Below, piece after piece: positions 46,977 through 57,440 of a DNA stretch of 64,000 bases. A program made the position numbers and the translations under genes. Below the pieces are notes generated by a model. That model was not told the origin of the DNA, did no database searches, and saw only the letters and a program-made list of their open reading frames with translations. Every line of letters begins with the position of its first letter. The stretch's first letter is position 1. Source of the DNA: Botryosphaeria dothidea. Lineage: Eukaryota; Ascomycota; Dothideomycetes; Botryosphaeriales; Botryosphaeriaceae. Where the stretch lies: assembly GCA_011503125.2 (NCBI GenBank), contig WWBZ02000073.1:2604001-2668000 (forward strand), read 5' to 3'.

Positions 46977-48356
46977 ATGGCCGACCCCATCCCTAAATAC
47001 CCGCTATACGACGCAACTTACACCGCATACCGCTTATCGCCTCTCTACCATGGCGCAAACTCGCTTCTCGATGAGACAACCCTTCGTATGCATGCGCGCC
47101 GCCTGCGCGACATTCTGCGCGGTGACATACTGCGCGGCGTAGACGTCGGCGGTGGCAACGCGGACGGCAGCACTTCCGGCACGCTTGAAAACTGTACATG
47201 GGAACTGGTCGGAGACGAGGACTCATGGGAACGGCTACACCAATCCAACGCCGAAGAAGAGGAGGAACAGCCGGGTGACCTGACGGACGCGCCGTCCCTC
47301 GACGCCTCCGAAACCCGCGGCATACACATCGAGCTGCGCTACCAAAAGGCGACCTACACCGCACTCCTCCTGCGCGATCCGAACTCAGAAGAGACCTCCG
47401 CACCGCCATATTTCACCGCGCTGCCTCTCCTCCTCGTCCGCATGCCCGCCGCGCTTCGCGACACCTTTACAACCTACCTCACCAGCACCTTCGACGCGCG
47501 CCTGGCGCCCATGAAGCTACGCTCCCGCTTCCTCTCCTCCTCGCTCGAAACCCTCCTCTCGCGCCTCCACCCCCTCGACCCGTCCTCCCTCCTCACTCGC
47601 CTCCAACTCCAACTCTCCTTCCCTACCGCCTGCCCCACGTCCACCCTCCGCTGCCTCGACATCACCCTCTCGCGCAACGACGTCCCGACCTTCCTCACCC
47701 GTGGCTCCTCGCTCCTCCCCACCAACTCCACCACATCCAACATCACCGGCCCCTTCACCGCCGCTCTCTCCGCCTACCTCTCCGCGCACCTCGCCCTCGA
47801 CCTCACCCACGCGGGCGTCCACATCTCGAAGATCGCGCTACCGCCCCTCCTCGCGCTATCCGCCGACGGCCGCATCAAGATCTTCTCGCCCTTCGCCGCC
47901 GCGAGCGCCGCGCCCGACAGCGGCGCCGTGTCGGTCGACGCGCTCAAGGGCGTGGTCGACGCGTTCTACGTCTCGCTGCTGCGCGCGGCGCGGGCGGCGC
48001 CGGTAGGCGAAGGCGTGGCGGGCGTGGGGCCGGGCGAGGAGGCGGTGCTGGCGGTGCGGAAGGGCAAGGGGAAGGAGCGCGCGGGGACGAGGGACAAGGG
48101 CAAGGGGAAGAAGCGCGCGCTGGGCGCGGGCGATGCGAACGCGGGGAAGAGGAAGGCGGCCGAGGCTTCGCCGGGGAAGAAGCGGCGGAGGCGGCGACCT
48201 ACTGTGGAGGAGGACGAGGAGGAAGATGCGGATCGGGACGAGAGCGAGGTCGTTGCTAGCTCGGCGAGTGCTGGCGCGGGGAGGTTGAGCGTCCCCAAGG
48301 AGCCGCCGCCGCCGTACGAGCTGCACGATCCGGCGATTGTGGGCGGGGGCCGGTGA
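46977..48356 (+). CDS. Kinetochore protein Fta1 (CENP-L family, Sim4/CCAN complex)
   Basis: A single-exon protein of 459 residues, resembling Fta1 of the inner kinetochore Sim4 complex, the fungal counterpart of CENP-L. The N-terminus reads YDATYTAYRLSPLYHG, then LRMHARRLRDILRGDILRGV, the hallmark of this family. Several beta-strand and helix blocks follow (ELRYQKATYTALLLRD; LSRLHPLDPSSLLTRLQLQL) and end near VDAFYVSLLRAAR at about residue 345. The remaining 115 residues are a low-complexity tail with Lys/Gly/Arg repeats (KKRALGAGDANAGKRKAAE, KKRRRRRP) and an acidic patch (EEDEEEDADRDE), likely a DNA-binding or nuclear targeting tail. The ATG at 46977 precedes MADPIPKYPLYDATY. It is convergent with IDH2. 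Name assigned by N-terminal motifs only. Confidence 0.78.
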   Translation: MADPIPKYPLYDATYTAYRLSPLYHGANSLLDETTLRMHARRLRDILRGDILRGVDVGGGNADGSTSGTLENCTWELVGDEDSWERLHQSNAEEEEEQPGDLTDAPSLDASETRGIHIELRYQKATYTALLLRDPNSEETSAPPYFTALPLLLVRMPAALRDTFTTYLTSTFDARLAPMKLRSRFLSSSLETLLSRLHPLDPSSLLTRLQLQLSFPTACPTSTLRCLDITLSRNDVPTFLTRGSSLLPTNSTTSNITGPFTAALSAYLSAHLALDLTHAGVHISKIALPPLLALSADGRIKIFSPFAAASAAPDSGAVSVDALKGVVDAFYVSLLRAARAAPVGEGVAGVGPGEEAVLAVRKGKGKERAGTRDKGKGKKRALGAGDANAGKRKAAEASPGKKRRRRRPTVEEDEEEDADRDESEVVASSASAGAGRLSVPKEPPPPYELHDPAIVGGGR

Positions 48357-48890
48357 TGACGACAGGCGGGTTCAATCGTGTTTCACGCGTCGTCTTTGTT
48401 CGCATGTTTTCGTTCGCTGCTGTCATCGGATTTCAGGACAGCGACGATCATCCAGCTTTCGGGTCGGGCGTCGGGGTTTGCTTGGGCGGGAGTCGGGTGT
48501 TGTCGGGCGGCTGAATTACTACATCGGCCTTATCTGATTGTTTTGATATACCCACTACGGCAATTTGTACTTTCCGGGGCGGCTTGGCCTGCATTTATCC
48601 GCGCGGAAAAAGAAAAAACCATCTTCATGCAGGTGATAAGAGCGCAGATGAACGCTAAAGAATTTCTTCTAAATGCCCTCCATATAATGATCCTCTTGTC
48701 TACTTCCGATGTGTTATTGCTTTATGATACAGCCGCGACAAAAGTTACACATGACAAGATCCCCCGCCTTCCGCGCTTAAGCCCAGCAGCAAATGCAACT
48801 TTAGGAAAAATCCCAAGGCTCTTCTATACTCGTAAATTGGAAACAATCAAGTCCCCAAAGTTTTTAAAAATCCAAAAGGCATACCCTACT
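48357..48890. other. Convergent 3' region between Fta1 and IDH2
   Basis: A 534-base region between two convergent genes. The right part becomes A/T-rich and fits the 3' UTR of IDH2. No gene is seen. Confidence 0.45.
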
Positions 48891-50266
48891 TTACAGAGCC
48901 TTGATGACGGCGTCAGCGTACTCGTGGGTCTTGGCCTTGCCGCCCAGATCGCCGGTTATCGTCTGCAAAATTTTGGTTAGCCAACGCCGCGTTGCGGACT
49001 CGTGACCACATGCGGACAGGGGTCCGCGTGGGGGAGGTCACGAGTGGGATGTGGAGTGTAACTTACCTTGCCCTCAGCGAGGACCTTGAAGATGGCGCTC
49101 TGGATCTTGTTGGCGTGCTCGTGCAGGCCCATGTGCTGCAGCATCATAATGGAGGAGAGGAGCAGAGCAGTGGGGTTGGCCAGGCCTTTGCCGGCGATAT
49201 CGGGGGCGGAGCCGTGCACGGCCTCGAAGATGGAGCACTCGTCACCGATGTTGCCAGAGGGAGTAAGACCAAGACCACCAATCAGACCGGCGCACATATC
49301 AGACAGAATGTCACCGTAAAGGTTAGGCATAACCAGGACCTTGTCGTTGTACGGAATGGGGTCGGTGACCATCTTCAGGCAGGTGTTGTCGAGCAGCTCG
49401 GCATCGAACTCAATGTCGGGGTACTCCTTGGCGAGCTCGCGGGCGATGTTGAGGAAGAGACCGTCGGACATCTTCATGATGGTGGCCTTGTGGACAGCGC
49501 GAACCTTCTTGCGGCCAATCTCCTGGGCGTGCTGGAAGGCGTAGCGCAGGACACGCTCCGAAGCCTCACGGGTAATGAGCTTGATGCTCTGAACCACACC
49601 ATCGACAACGACGTGCTCAATGCCAGAGTACTCGCCCTCAGTGTTCTCACGGATCAGAACAGTGTCGACGTTGTCGTAGGGAGTCTTGTAGCCGGCGATG
49701 GACTTGCAGGGACGAACGTTGGCGAAGAGGTTGAAGGTACGGCGGAGAGTCAGGTTGAGTGAAACATGGCCCTTGCCGACGGGAGTCTGTATGCATGGTG
49801 GTTAGGCGGGGTGACGGAGGATGCTCGGGTAGTGTTTTGCGGGAAGCGTACGGCAAGAGGACCCTTGAGGGCGACGTAGTTGCGGGTGACGCTGTCAATG
49901 GATTCCCGGGGAATAGTGGTCTTGCCGTCGACAAGACGAGGGGTGACGTCGACGCTCTCCCACTTGATGGGGACCTGTTGTTTGGTGTCAATGCGGTCGC
50001 TCTGCGGCGGGCGGGCGGACGGATGGGCGTACGTTGGCAGCCGAGTAGATGTCCTTGACAGACTGAGCAATCTCAGGACCGATGCCATCACCCTCAATCA
50101 GGGTGACGGTGTACTTGCCGTCATTGCCCTTGGTGCCCTTGAACTTGGCAACGCGTTCCTCTTGGGCGATCGAGTAGGCCCTCGCGGCGGCGGGTGCCCA
50201 GCGCGGTGCGGGACGGGCCTGGCGCAGGGATTGCCTGGCGGGAGCGGCGAAGCAGGCGGCCAGCAT
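48891..50266 (-). CDS. IDH2: NAD-dependent isocitrate dehydrogenase subunit 2, mitochondrial
   Basis: Subunit of the mitochondrial IDH octamer that oxidises isocitrate to 2-oxoglutarate in the citrate cycle, with NAD+ as cofactor. Four exons fit in phase: 50266-50033, 49974-49852, 49786-49067 and 48962-48891, giving 382 residues. The first 35 residues ([18 protein letters not shown]) form a presequence. The mature part has [40 protein letters not shown] and the signature [20 protein letters not shown]. It ends ADAVIKAL. The [11 protein letters not shown] and [15 protein letters not shown] blocks favour subunit 2 (catalytic in yeast) over the regulatory IDH1. Intron 3 follows AEGK and leaves a 24-codon last exon. 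It is divergent from SEC5 with only 366 bases between the two ATGs. Confidence 0.95.
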
Positions 50267-50632
50267 TGTGGACGGGTGGGTGAGTGGAGAGGCGATGGGC
50301 GGAGTCGCGGGTGGGTGCAGCGGAAGGCTGGTGTTGAGCGGATGAAGCTCTTTCAGCGCGCGCAATTAGTTCATATGCCAAGCCGCAAACCGGGTGCAGC
50401 AGGGAAATGCTTCGGGTCGCTGTCGGCTGCGCGCGCGGCACCTGGAGCAACAGGCCCTCACCGCCCGGCACGTGCCCCAGCCCAGGCATCCAGGCATACA
50501 TCTCGACTGTGCCCTGCGTCGGAGCTAGCTAACGTATGCCGTAGCTAGCTGCTGTTCTGCCGCCCGACAAAGAGACCAACACCGACCTCCTCCCCCTCCT
50601 TCGCCTCTCCACTCCTTGCGCGGGGTTCCGCA
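50267..50632. promoter_or_regulatory. Bidirectional IDH2-SEC5 promoter region
   Basis: Only 366 bases lie between the start codons of the two divergent genes, so both promoters are packed here. A CT-rich block (about 50575-50620) lies directly before the SEC5 ATG, a common fungal transcription-start context. I see no sharp TATA box. Confidence 0.6.
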
Positions 50633-53600
50633 ATGGCTTCCAACACGGAGCGCCAGCTGCTCGAGCACTATAACCTCAAGACGCTTTACCCCTCCGAGTG
50701 GCCCGCCGAGAAGGACGAGGCAGAAGACTCCGACGACGAGCCGCAGCCCGCACAGCAGAAGTCAGCCGACATTCAGCGCAGACGCTCGCGCTACTCTGTC
50801 CTCGAGCGATCTGGCGTCCGCAGCAGTGTTCCCGGCACCGAGAAGACAAAGGAGGGCGTCGACACCCTCGTGCAAAAGGACGAGCCCGATCCCCTGGGCA
50901 ATGCGTCCAGCGTTGTGAACGTGTTGCGACAAAGGGGACTGCCAGTTGAAGATGATTCGAAGCTCCGTGTGTGCTAACATAACTGTGATATCCTGAAATT
51001 GGTCTGACATGCGCGCAGGAAACCGCTTTCTGCTGTCGTCCACCACCTTCAACCCTGGCCTCTTCTTGTCGCAAGTCCATAGCGATGCCTCCACCGAATC
51101 GCTCCTGCAAGGCCTGGATTTCCTGTCGCGTTCAATCGAGAAGAAATCCGCCTCCCTGAAGGTCCTCGTCGAGAGCAACTTCGAACGTTTCGTACGCGCC
51201 AAGACGACCATCGACAATGTCTATATGGAAATGCGGGATCAGGGTCGGGATCCGACACCAGCTGGCCATTCCAGGTCAGGATCGCGTCAGTTCAGTGGAA
51301 GGCAGAGCGGTCACTATCGCAGGGCCAGTCAGGCTCTTGTGGCCCCAGGCCAGGCGCCTGTCGGTGACAAGAGAAAGACTGCTTTGACAAAGGAGAGCGA
51401 GTACGGTGTTCAGGGTATCAAGGCCCCGCTTTTGGAGGTCGCCGTCAAGGCTGAAGAAATCTGGGGTCCGGCCCTGGGAGGCCGCGAGCGGGGGGAGATG
51501 CTCAAGTCGATCCTCGCCTCTGTCGAGAAACACCGGAACCTGTTCGAAATTGGCGCATCCATCCAAGACTGTATCAAGAGGAGGGACTATGACTTGCTTC
51601 CAGAAGAGTACAACAAAGCCCGGAGATACGCCGCTGACGCTAAGAGGATCGTGGAGAATGCCCATGATAATCGCATTGCTCTGACGGATCAGGAGATCCA
51701 TCAGGTAATTGTGACGGCGCGCATGTGGACGGATGTGGAGGAGCAGATTTCGGTCTTCAAGCGCGACCTTTGGAAGAGATTGGCTGGAACGCATTTTACG
51801 AAGCAGACAGCTTCGGACGATGACAAGCCCGAGCAGCACATGACGCTAATCAAGCTTCTCTTGGAATTGGGCGTTGAAGATAACCCGATCTGGGTCTGGC
51901 TGCTCAGCCGTTATGATTTCTTGAAGACGAAGATCACGGCCACTTTGGAGCGCTCAAAGGTTGAACTTGAAATTCTCCGTCGTCGTCTTGGAAACGGGGA
52001 GAAGCCAACTCCAAGGCAGATCGCCATGCACTTGAGCTCGGCGGAAACCCTCGAAAAGCCCAATAATTCCGCTAAGATTGACACGGCCAAGGTCATCGAC
52101 TTCTGGGACCATGAGCTGCAATCACTCAACGCCCTTCTCTCGCCACAAGGCGGTGTTTTGGGAGAAGTCGTTGAGTACTGGGAAACTGCACAATCGTTTA
52201 TTGATGGCAAGGCCCAAAGAACATTACCTATCGGTCCGGAGGGAAAGAGTAAGGCGCACCACCGTCTCTCGTCTGATGGTGTTGGAGACTTGCAGAGTGG
52301 TGCGAAGGAACTCGTCAACTTGATCAGGGAAGGCGTGCAATCCTTTTTCACCGAACCTCCAATCGACGACATCTCGTTGCTATACTCACCAATCCCTGAA
52401 ACGCCTGCTACGCCGCGAACTCCACTTCCTGGGCCCCTGACTCCCGGTATGGACGCCAGATTCAAGATTGACGCCAGCAACCCGCCGCCGTCTCCAAGAA
52501 CCGGAGCCGGATGGGAAAAGTACGGGTTCTGGGCACCGTATGCCAACTCTCTCAGCGGTGTGCATTATCTGAGCAGGATTCTCGTCCTGATTGGTTCTGC
52601 GGCCAGTGAAATCGCCGGAATGCGGATCGGTCGGGACTCGACCCGTTCGAATGAAGAGCTCAAACTTTTCGTAGGCACTATCCGTGAGCGTTGCGTTCAA
52701 TCTGTGTGCGCCGCTTGGGGTGAAGATGCAGACTACGTCAAGTTGCTTGAAGACTGGACACGCTGGTCTAACAACAAGTTTTTGACGAATATGCCTTTCC
52801 GCTTTGTTTCCTTGGACAATTCTCTCCTGGCAACCATGCAGAAGATGCTCTACTTGTCTGAGGCAATGTCCAGGTCCAGCGCTGGTGACGTGGTGGTGCC
52901 TCCGTCAAGCAAGCTGCTCGCTATGGTGCGGAGTCAATTCGTGACTAGTATCTACAAGGTGCTACAAGGCATGGTGGAGAATGTGGAGCGGCCGAAGAAG
53001 CTCGACAACTCGGGATGGGAGGATGACGTAGACGGTCTCACACTCCCTCTTCGGACTTTGACCAATAGAGACCTCAGCACCAACGCTGTCGATGCTACGG
53101 ATAAGGTAATATGCACACACCAATTCTTCTGGATATCGAGGCTGACACACGCAGAACATTCGTATCCTCCTGACTCTCTCCAACCTCCAAGCCCTTCGTA
53201 CCGACCTCATTCCTCAATTGATTTCACAATACGAGCAACACTTCTCGGTCAAGCTCGAAGAAGGTGCCAAGATCGACGACGCCCTTTCCCAGATCTACGC
53301 GCGCCTGTTCCAGTCGTACACGTCGCCGATCAGCACCAAGCTCGCCGCCATCATCAAGCACGGCATCGCCGCACCCGACTGGGAGCCCGACACCAACCGG
53401 CCCGCCGATGCACGCGCCTACGTCTACGATGTGCTACTGGAGCTTGTCGTTGTGCATACCCAAGTGTCCACGACCGCCGCGCCACTGACTTCGCAGATCC
53501 TCAAGTACCTCCTTGAGCAGGTCAGCAAGCACCTGATCGAAAACTTCAAGGCGCGCCCGCGCTACTCGCTCGCGGCGCTCATGCAGGCGACGTTGGACGT

Positions 53601-53909
53601 CGAGTTCCTGGCGCAAACGCTTGGCAACTACACGACGGACAAGGCGAGCGAGATCCAGAGCGCCATTTACCTGGCTCTGGACGAGCGGACTGATAACGAT
53701 GCGAGGGTGAAGCTGCAGACAGAGCTGGGAGAGTTGAGAGTCATCCTGAAGAAGTTGAGGGAAGCGACCAAGAGTGAATTGTGAGTTTTACCCCCTGTCC
53801 CGGCTTTGGAGTGCGGGTGAAGGATGTCGTTGATGCTAACAAAGGCGTTTCCAGTGCTTGCTTTAAGAGGCAGAGGAGCCACACAAAGTCGGAACGCCCT
53901 ACGTCCTGA
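50633..53909 (+). CDS. SEC5: Exocyst complex subunit SEC5
   Basis: Component of the exocyst, the octameric complex that tethers secretory vesicles to the plasma membrane. Four exons fit in phase: 50633-50966, 51019-53105, 53155-53780 and 53855-53909, giving 1033 residues. The N-terminal region contains QLLEHYNLKTLYPSEWPAE. Exon 2 opens with FLLSSTTFNPGLFLSQVHSD and continues into SLLQGLDFLSRSIEKKSASL, the characteristic Sec5 segment. The C-terminal helical bundle includes LISQYEQHFSVKLEEGAKI and the tail ELRVILKKLREATKSEF. The last exon is short and lies after a GCTAAC branch. Without this splice the frame would stop at 53784, and the spliced end ACFKRQRSHTKSERPTS is more family-like. It is divergent from IDH2. 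Confidence 0.93.
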
Positions 53910-54364
53910 TTGATGGGATTTGATCGGAGTTGAGAGAAAATGTTGGCCAAAATCATTTGCAGATTTATATCATTAGCGGGGCGTTGTGTGTGAAGAGAAG
54001 AGCTTTGGTACACGAGTTGTTGTAGATTCCAGTAGCGAATACCCCCTTTTCCGAGGCGGATGCGTTGACCCTCTTCCCAGATATGTTAGAAACATATAGT
54101 CTCCGTGGTAGGACGGCAGCATTTCGATGTGATGTTGGTGTTCGTCATCTAAGAAAACCTCGATGCTTAACGCGCACGCACCTCAAATCTTAACATCCAC
54201 AAACCTCAAAACCTAGCACGCGTCCATCTCAAAACTTAACGTCCCTCTTACCTCACTACTTGGCTACCATGAGACCTCAAATCTTAAGGGACAGCACAAA
54301 ACCTCGCGTGTTCGGTTGCCGCAATGTCTTCCACCCTCAACGATAATCAACTCACTCTTCGGTA
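53910..54364. other. Intergenic region with a dispersed short motif
   Basis: 455 bases between SEC5 and the small membrane-protein gene. The left part is 3' flank; the right part carries the repeated motif listed separately. Confidence 0.5.
54157..54288 (+). repeat. Repeated ACCTCAAA(A/T)CTTAA motif upstream of the glycine-zipper gene
   Basis: At least four copies of a 14-base motif, consensus ACCTCAAAACTTAA with small changes, lie between 54157 and 54288: CCTCAAATCTTAAC at 54181, ATCTCAAAACTTAA near 54226, and ACCTCAAATCTTAA near 54274, with weaker copies (ACCTCGATGCTTAA, ACCTCAAAACCTA). Further copies occur at 55231-55247 (AACCTCAAAACTTAAG) and about 55285-55298 (ACCTCGAAAATTAA). All lie on the plus strand, spaced irregularly. 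Confidence 0.7.
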
Positions 54365-55037
54365 ATGCCACCAACCTCAGCGCCAAATGCTACCGCCGCT
54401 GGCCCGATCACCCTTCGGCCTGCGGCGATGAATCACAACTTCCTCCGTGCCGTTGTCCAGATTCGTCGGAATCGCAACGTCCTCTGCCGCACGTCCATTC
54501 GCCCATCCGACACCGCTGAGCAGAAGATGCGCAAAGTGCAAGCCCTGCACACGGCTATGATCCCGCGCAGCCGCCGCATCATCAACCAGTACGTCCTCTG
54601 TCGGTCTACCATGATCGGGACTGTTCAAATCATGAAAGTAAGCGAAAGCGAAGCCCTTCCAGTCACAATGCCGTGTTTTGATGTCTGGATAGCTCGACCC
54701 AAACTTCATCGATGCGCAACTGGCACCCGTAGAAGTTTTCATCTCGGACAAGCGCCGCGATGACAGCCTCACGGTTGCGTACCAGCGTCATGACTTGTTG
54801 GAGCATGCTGCAAGCTGTTTTGAACACAAGCGCGGCAATGTTTTCTATTTCGTAGGGAGCGAGCTCAATCGCCTTCGGGTCGGTGCTTATGTTCCTGGAG
54901 CCGCGATTCTTTGTATGTTGGTTGGAGGTGTAGTTGGGGGAATAACACATGATTTTGGAGCTGGTATAGGCTGCATCGGCGGTTTACTCGGCTCAGTTGG
55001 TGTTGTTGTATCACTGTTGGTGTGGTCTTGTTCGTGA
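54365..55037 (+). CDS. Small membrane protein with glycine-zipper helix pair, unknown function
   Basis: A two-exon gene (54365-54637 and 54693-55037, phase 0, GTAAGC...GATAG) gives 205 residues. The first 90 residues are basic with Arg/Asn clusters (AVVQIRRNRNVLCRTSIRP). The middle is helical with mixed charge (VAYQRHDLLEHAASCFEHKRG). The last 50 residues are hydrophobic and glycine-rich: VPGAAILCMLVGGVVGG, then IGCIGGLLGSVGVVVSLLVW. The GxxxG spacing recalls glycine zippers of pore-forming or oligomerising membrane proteins. I recognise no family. The splice model is the only one that keeps one frame from the start to the hydrophobic end. It lies downstream of the ACCTCAAAACTTAA repeats and 360 bases before a homeobox gene transcribed the same way. 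Function is unknown. Confidence 0.5.
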
Positions 55038-55396
55038 TACCGGATTCCTATTTTTTGGGGGTCACGGCATGGTCTAGAAATTCACAGCAGAAGAAGTCGG
55101 AAATGAAACTTACTTGATGGGAACCAAAGGTTTTCTCTATAGCATCGTATTTGATACCAATGTACGTGAACTGACGGACGAGAAGGAGTGCGACGTGTAA
55201 GATCACTGCAGGGGCCTCGCTTACTTGCATCAACCTCAAAACTTAAGCGTCGGCTGAACTGCAGACTCATTACTTATAAGTCCCTACCTCGAAAATTAAA
55301 ACCTATGACAAAAGCGTTGGTGTTCCAACACCGCGACCAGTCGTCCACATCACTCGTTGTCCAAACGCACTCAAGCTTTATCGTCAGGATTACAAT
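55038..55396. promoter_or_regulatory. Spacer with two more ACCTCAAAACTTAA-like copies before the homeobox gene
   Basis: This 359-base stretch holds the 3' flank of the small membrane-protein gene and the promoter of the homeobox gene. Two motif copies lie about 110-165 bases before the ATG at 55397, so both genes carry the motif upstream. Confidence 0.5.
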
Positions 55397-57385
55397 ATGT
55401 TCACGCTGCAGGGGAAGTCCACGATACAAAATGAACTCTGCGCTGAAGCTGTGAATACCGCTCCAGCCCCCGCCCCGAACAGCCTTGCAAGCGTTGATTT
55501 TTCTCCACGCGCGCTACTCAGTGGCCCTATCTCTCCCTTCCTCGATACTGGACGTCGTCATGGTGCACACATCGCCGTTGACTCGCTTGACTCTCATCTA
55601 CCACCTCGGGGCAAGTTTGATTCAGGAAGCAAAGCACGGCTGCTTCGTGCTGAATCCAGTCGTGGCAAGAAAAAAAGAAGCCGAATATTCATCTCCAAAG
55701 CCCGTAGGACAATGCTCGAGAGGGAAATCATTCAAGACTCTTATCCCGAGGAGAGCACCTTCGCTACCATTGCGGGAAGGATCGATCTCGGGGTTGATGT
55801 GATTAAGAATTGGTTTAGGAACAACCGGTCAAGTAAGATCACCGAACTAAGGTGCTTGTCTGTACTACTTTGCTGACCTAAGCGTGATCTAGAGGTCAAT
55901 GACTTTCAAAAGATACATGCAGATGAGCGGTGCCTTGATGATACGCACGACAACAGAGGTGGCCAACTCACTGAAGCGTCTGTCCCCATCCCGGCAACGT
56001 TCGACGCAGATAGCGAGTGCTCGTTCGACTGGTCGCAGTTTGTGAATGACGACTTTCCACTCTCCGGACCGTACCAGAGTAAAGTTTCTGTGGAGAGCTA
56101 CGCTCCAGTGCCCAATTCTCGGTCTTCGAGTAATGAATTAATCGACCGCTGGATGGCAGAAGAGCATGATGGAGCAAATCCGGATGCAGTCAGACGGGCG
56201 GCAGAGGCCTGCCATTCGCGTCTACCTACTATGGATCCTACATCGTTTTGGATGGATGGACTCGAATCGCTTAGTTTACTTGGTAGCTTGTCTTGTTCCT
56301 CTGCGTCAACAATCGCCAGTGCAAGCTCATATTGCAGCCGTCACTCATGCACCTCTGCATACAGCAGAGGCCGTCGGCAAGGACGCAGGCTACATCCATA
56401 CTCGAGATCATTGAGCCACAATACTAGTCATCTCAGCGTGGAGAGTGACGAGACTGAATTCTACCCAGAAAGCCAACCGCTCTACTGGTGCACATACTGT
56501 GGAAAGAGCAGAAAGTTCCGAGATCGAGAGGCCTGGGTGCGTCACGAAAGAGATATTCATCATCCCACCAAAACCTGGGTCTGTCCCGGCTGGCAAGATG
56601 GGAGGTGTTTCTATTGCGGTTTCGAGGGGTCAAAGGAAAGCCACAAGTGCTGCGAATGCGCCACCCTGTCTGAGGAACGAAGAATCTTTCCTCGGAAGGA
56701 CAACTTCCTCCGGCATGTCCGCACACAGCACTTAGGACCTCTACGAGGCCTCTGGTCCGAAACAAAAGAGCAATTCGAAAAAGCGTCTTGCCGTACAACA
56801 ACTTTCGAACCATGGGACGAAAGATGTCGGTGTCCATTTGATGACTGTTTAGAGCTACATTTGGATATGCTGATGAGGAATGCACATGTCGTCGACGTAC
56901 ATTTCACGAGACAACAGGAGAATGGGGACATTGGGACCCGGGAACGACCTTCCCCACATGGTGTTGAATTATCTACAGAGAGCCGGCCACGAAGCCCCTG
57001 CCCATCTCTGAAAGAGAGTTTGCATATCTACCATGGCGAACCAGACCCGTTCCGCATAGTAGAAGGGCAATTGAAAAAAGTCGATATTTTACTCAAAAGT
57101 CTGTCTTCGGCTGTAACCATGGAGTTTCGCAACCACTTAGAGCAGGATTTGTTCGAATTTAGAGAACAGTATTTGAATCCGGATGATCCTGTGCCAAAAT
57201 TAACGCTGTACGGTGCAGAAGCTGCTTTATACGACGCATGGATAGCTGAGGATTGGCCGGAGGAAGACGATTCTGTAGGCCTAAAAGGGCTGCGAGGAGA
57301 AGTCTTCGAATGCTGTTATGCTGTTGACTGTGATGCGTTTAGGACCAGTGTACATCGAATGCGAACAGAAAGAATGGGATGGTAG
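55397..57385 (+). CDS. Homeobox and C2H2 zinc-finger transcription factor
   Basis: Sequence-specific regulator of 642 residues from two exons, 55397-55832 and 55893-57385, with a 60-base intron (GTAAGA...TCTAG) placed right after the homeodomain. The homeodomain occupies about residues 92-146 and ends VIKNWFRNNRSSK before splicing; after splicing the last serine pair becomes SK. The recognition helix WFRNNR replaces the usual WFxNRR. A serine-rich linker precedes at least three C2H2-type units: WCTYCG...HERDIH, CFYCGFEG...HVRTQH and CRCPFDDC...HVVDVH (about residues 345-480). The last 150 residues are helical and acidic. HD-C2H2 combinations are a known fungal class of developmental or secondary-metabolism regulators. 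Its closeness to the monooxygenase on its 3' side (55 bases) is suggestive only. Confidence 0.85.
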
Positions 57386-57440
57386 TCGCTAGTTTCTTCG
57401 ATGGTACTCAATGACTGCAAATATATAACCCGTCTCCTTC

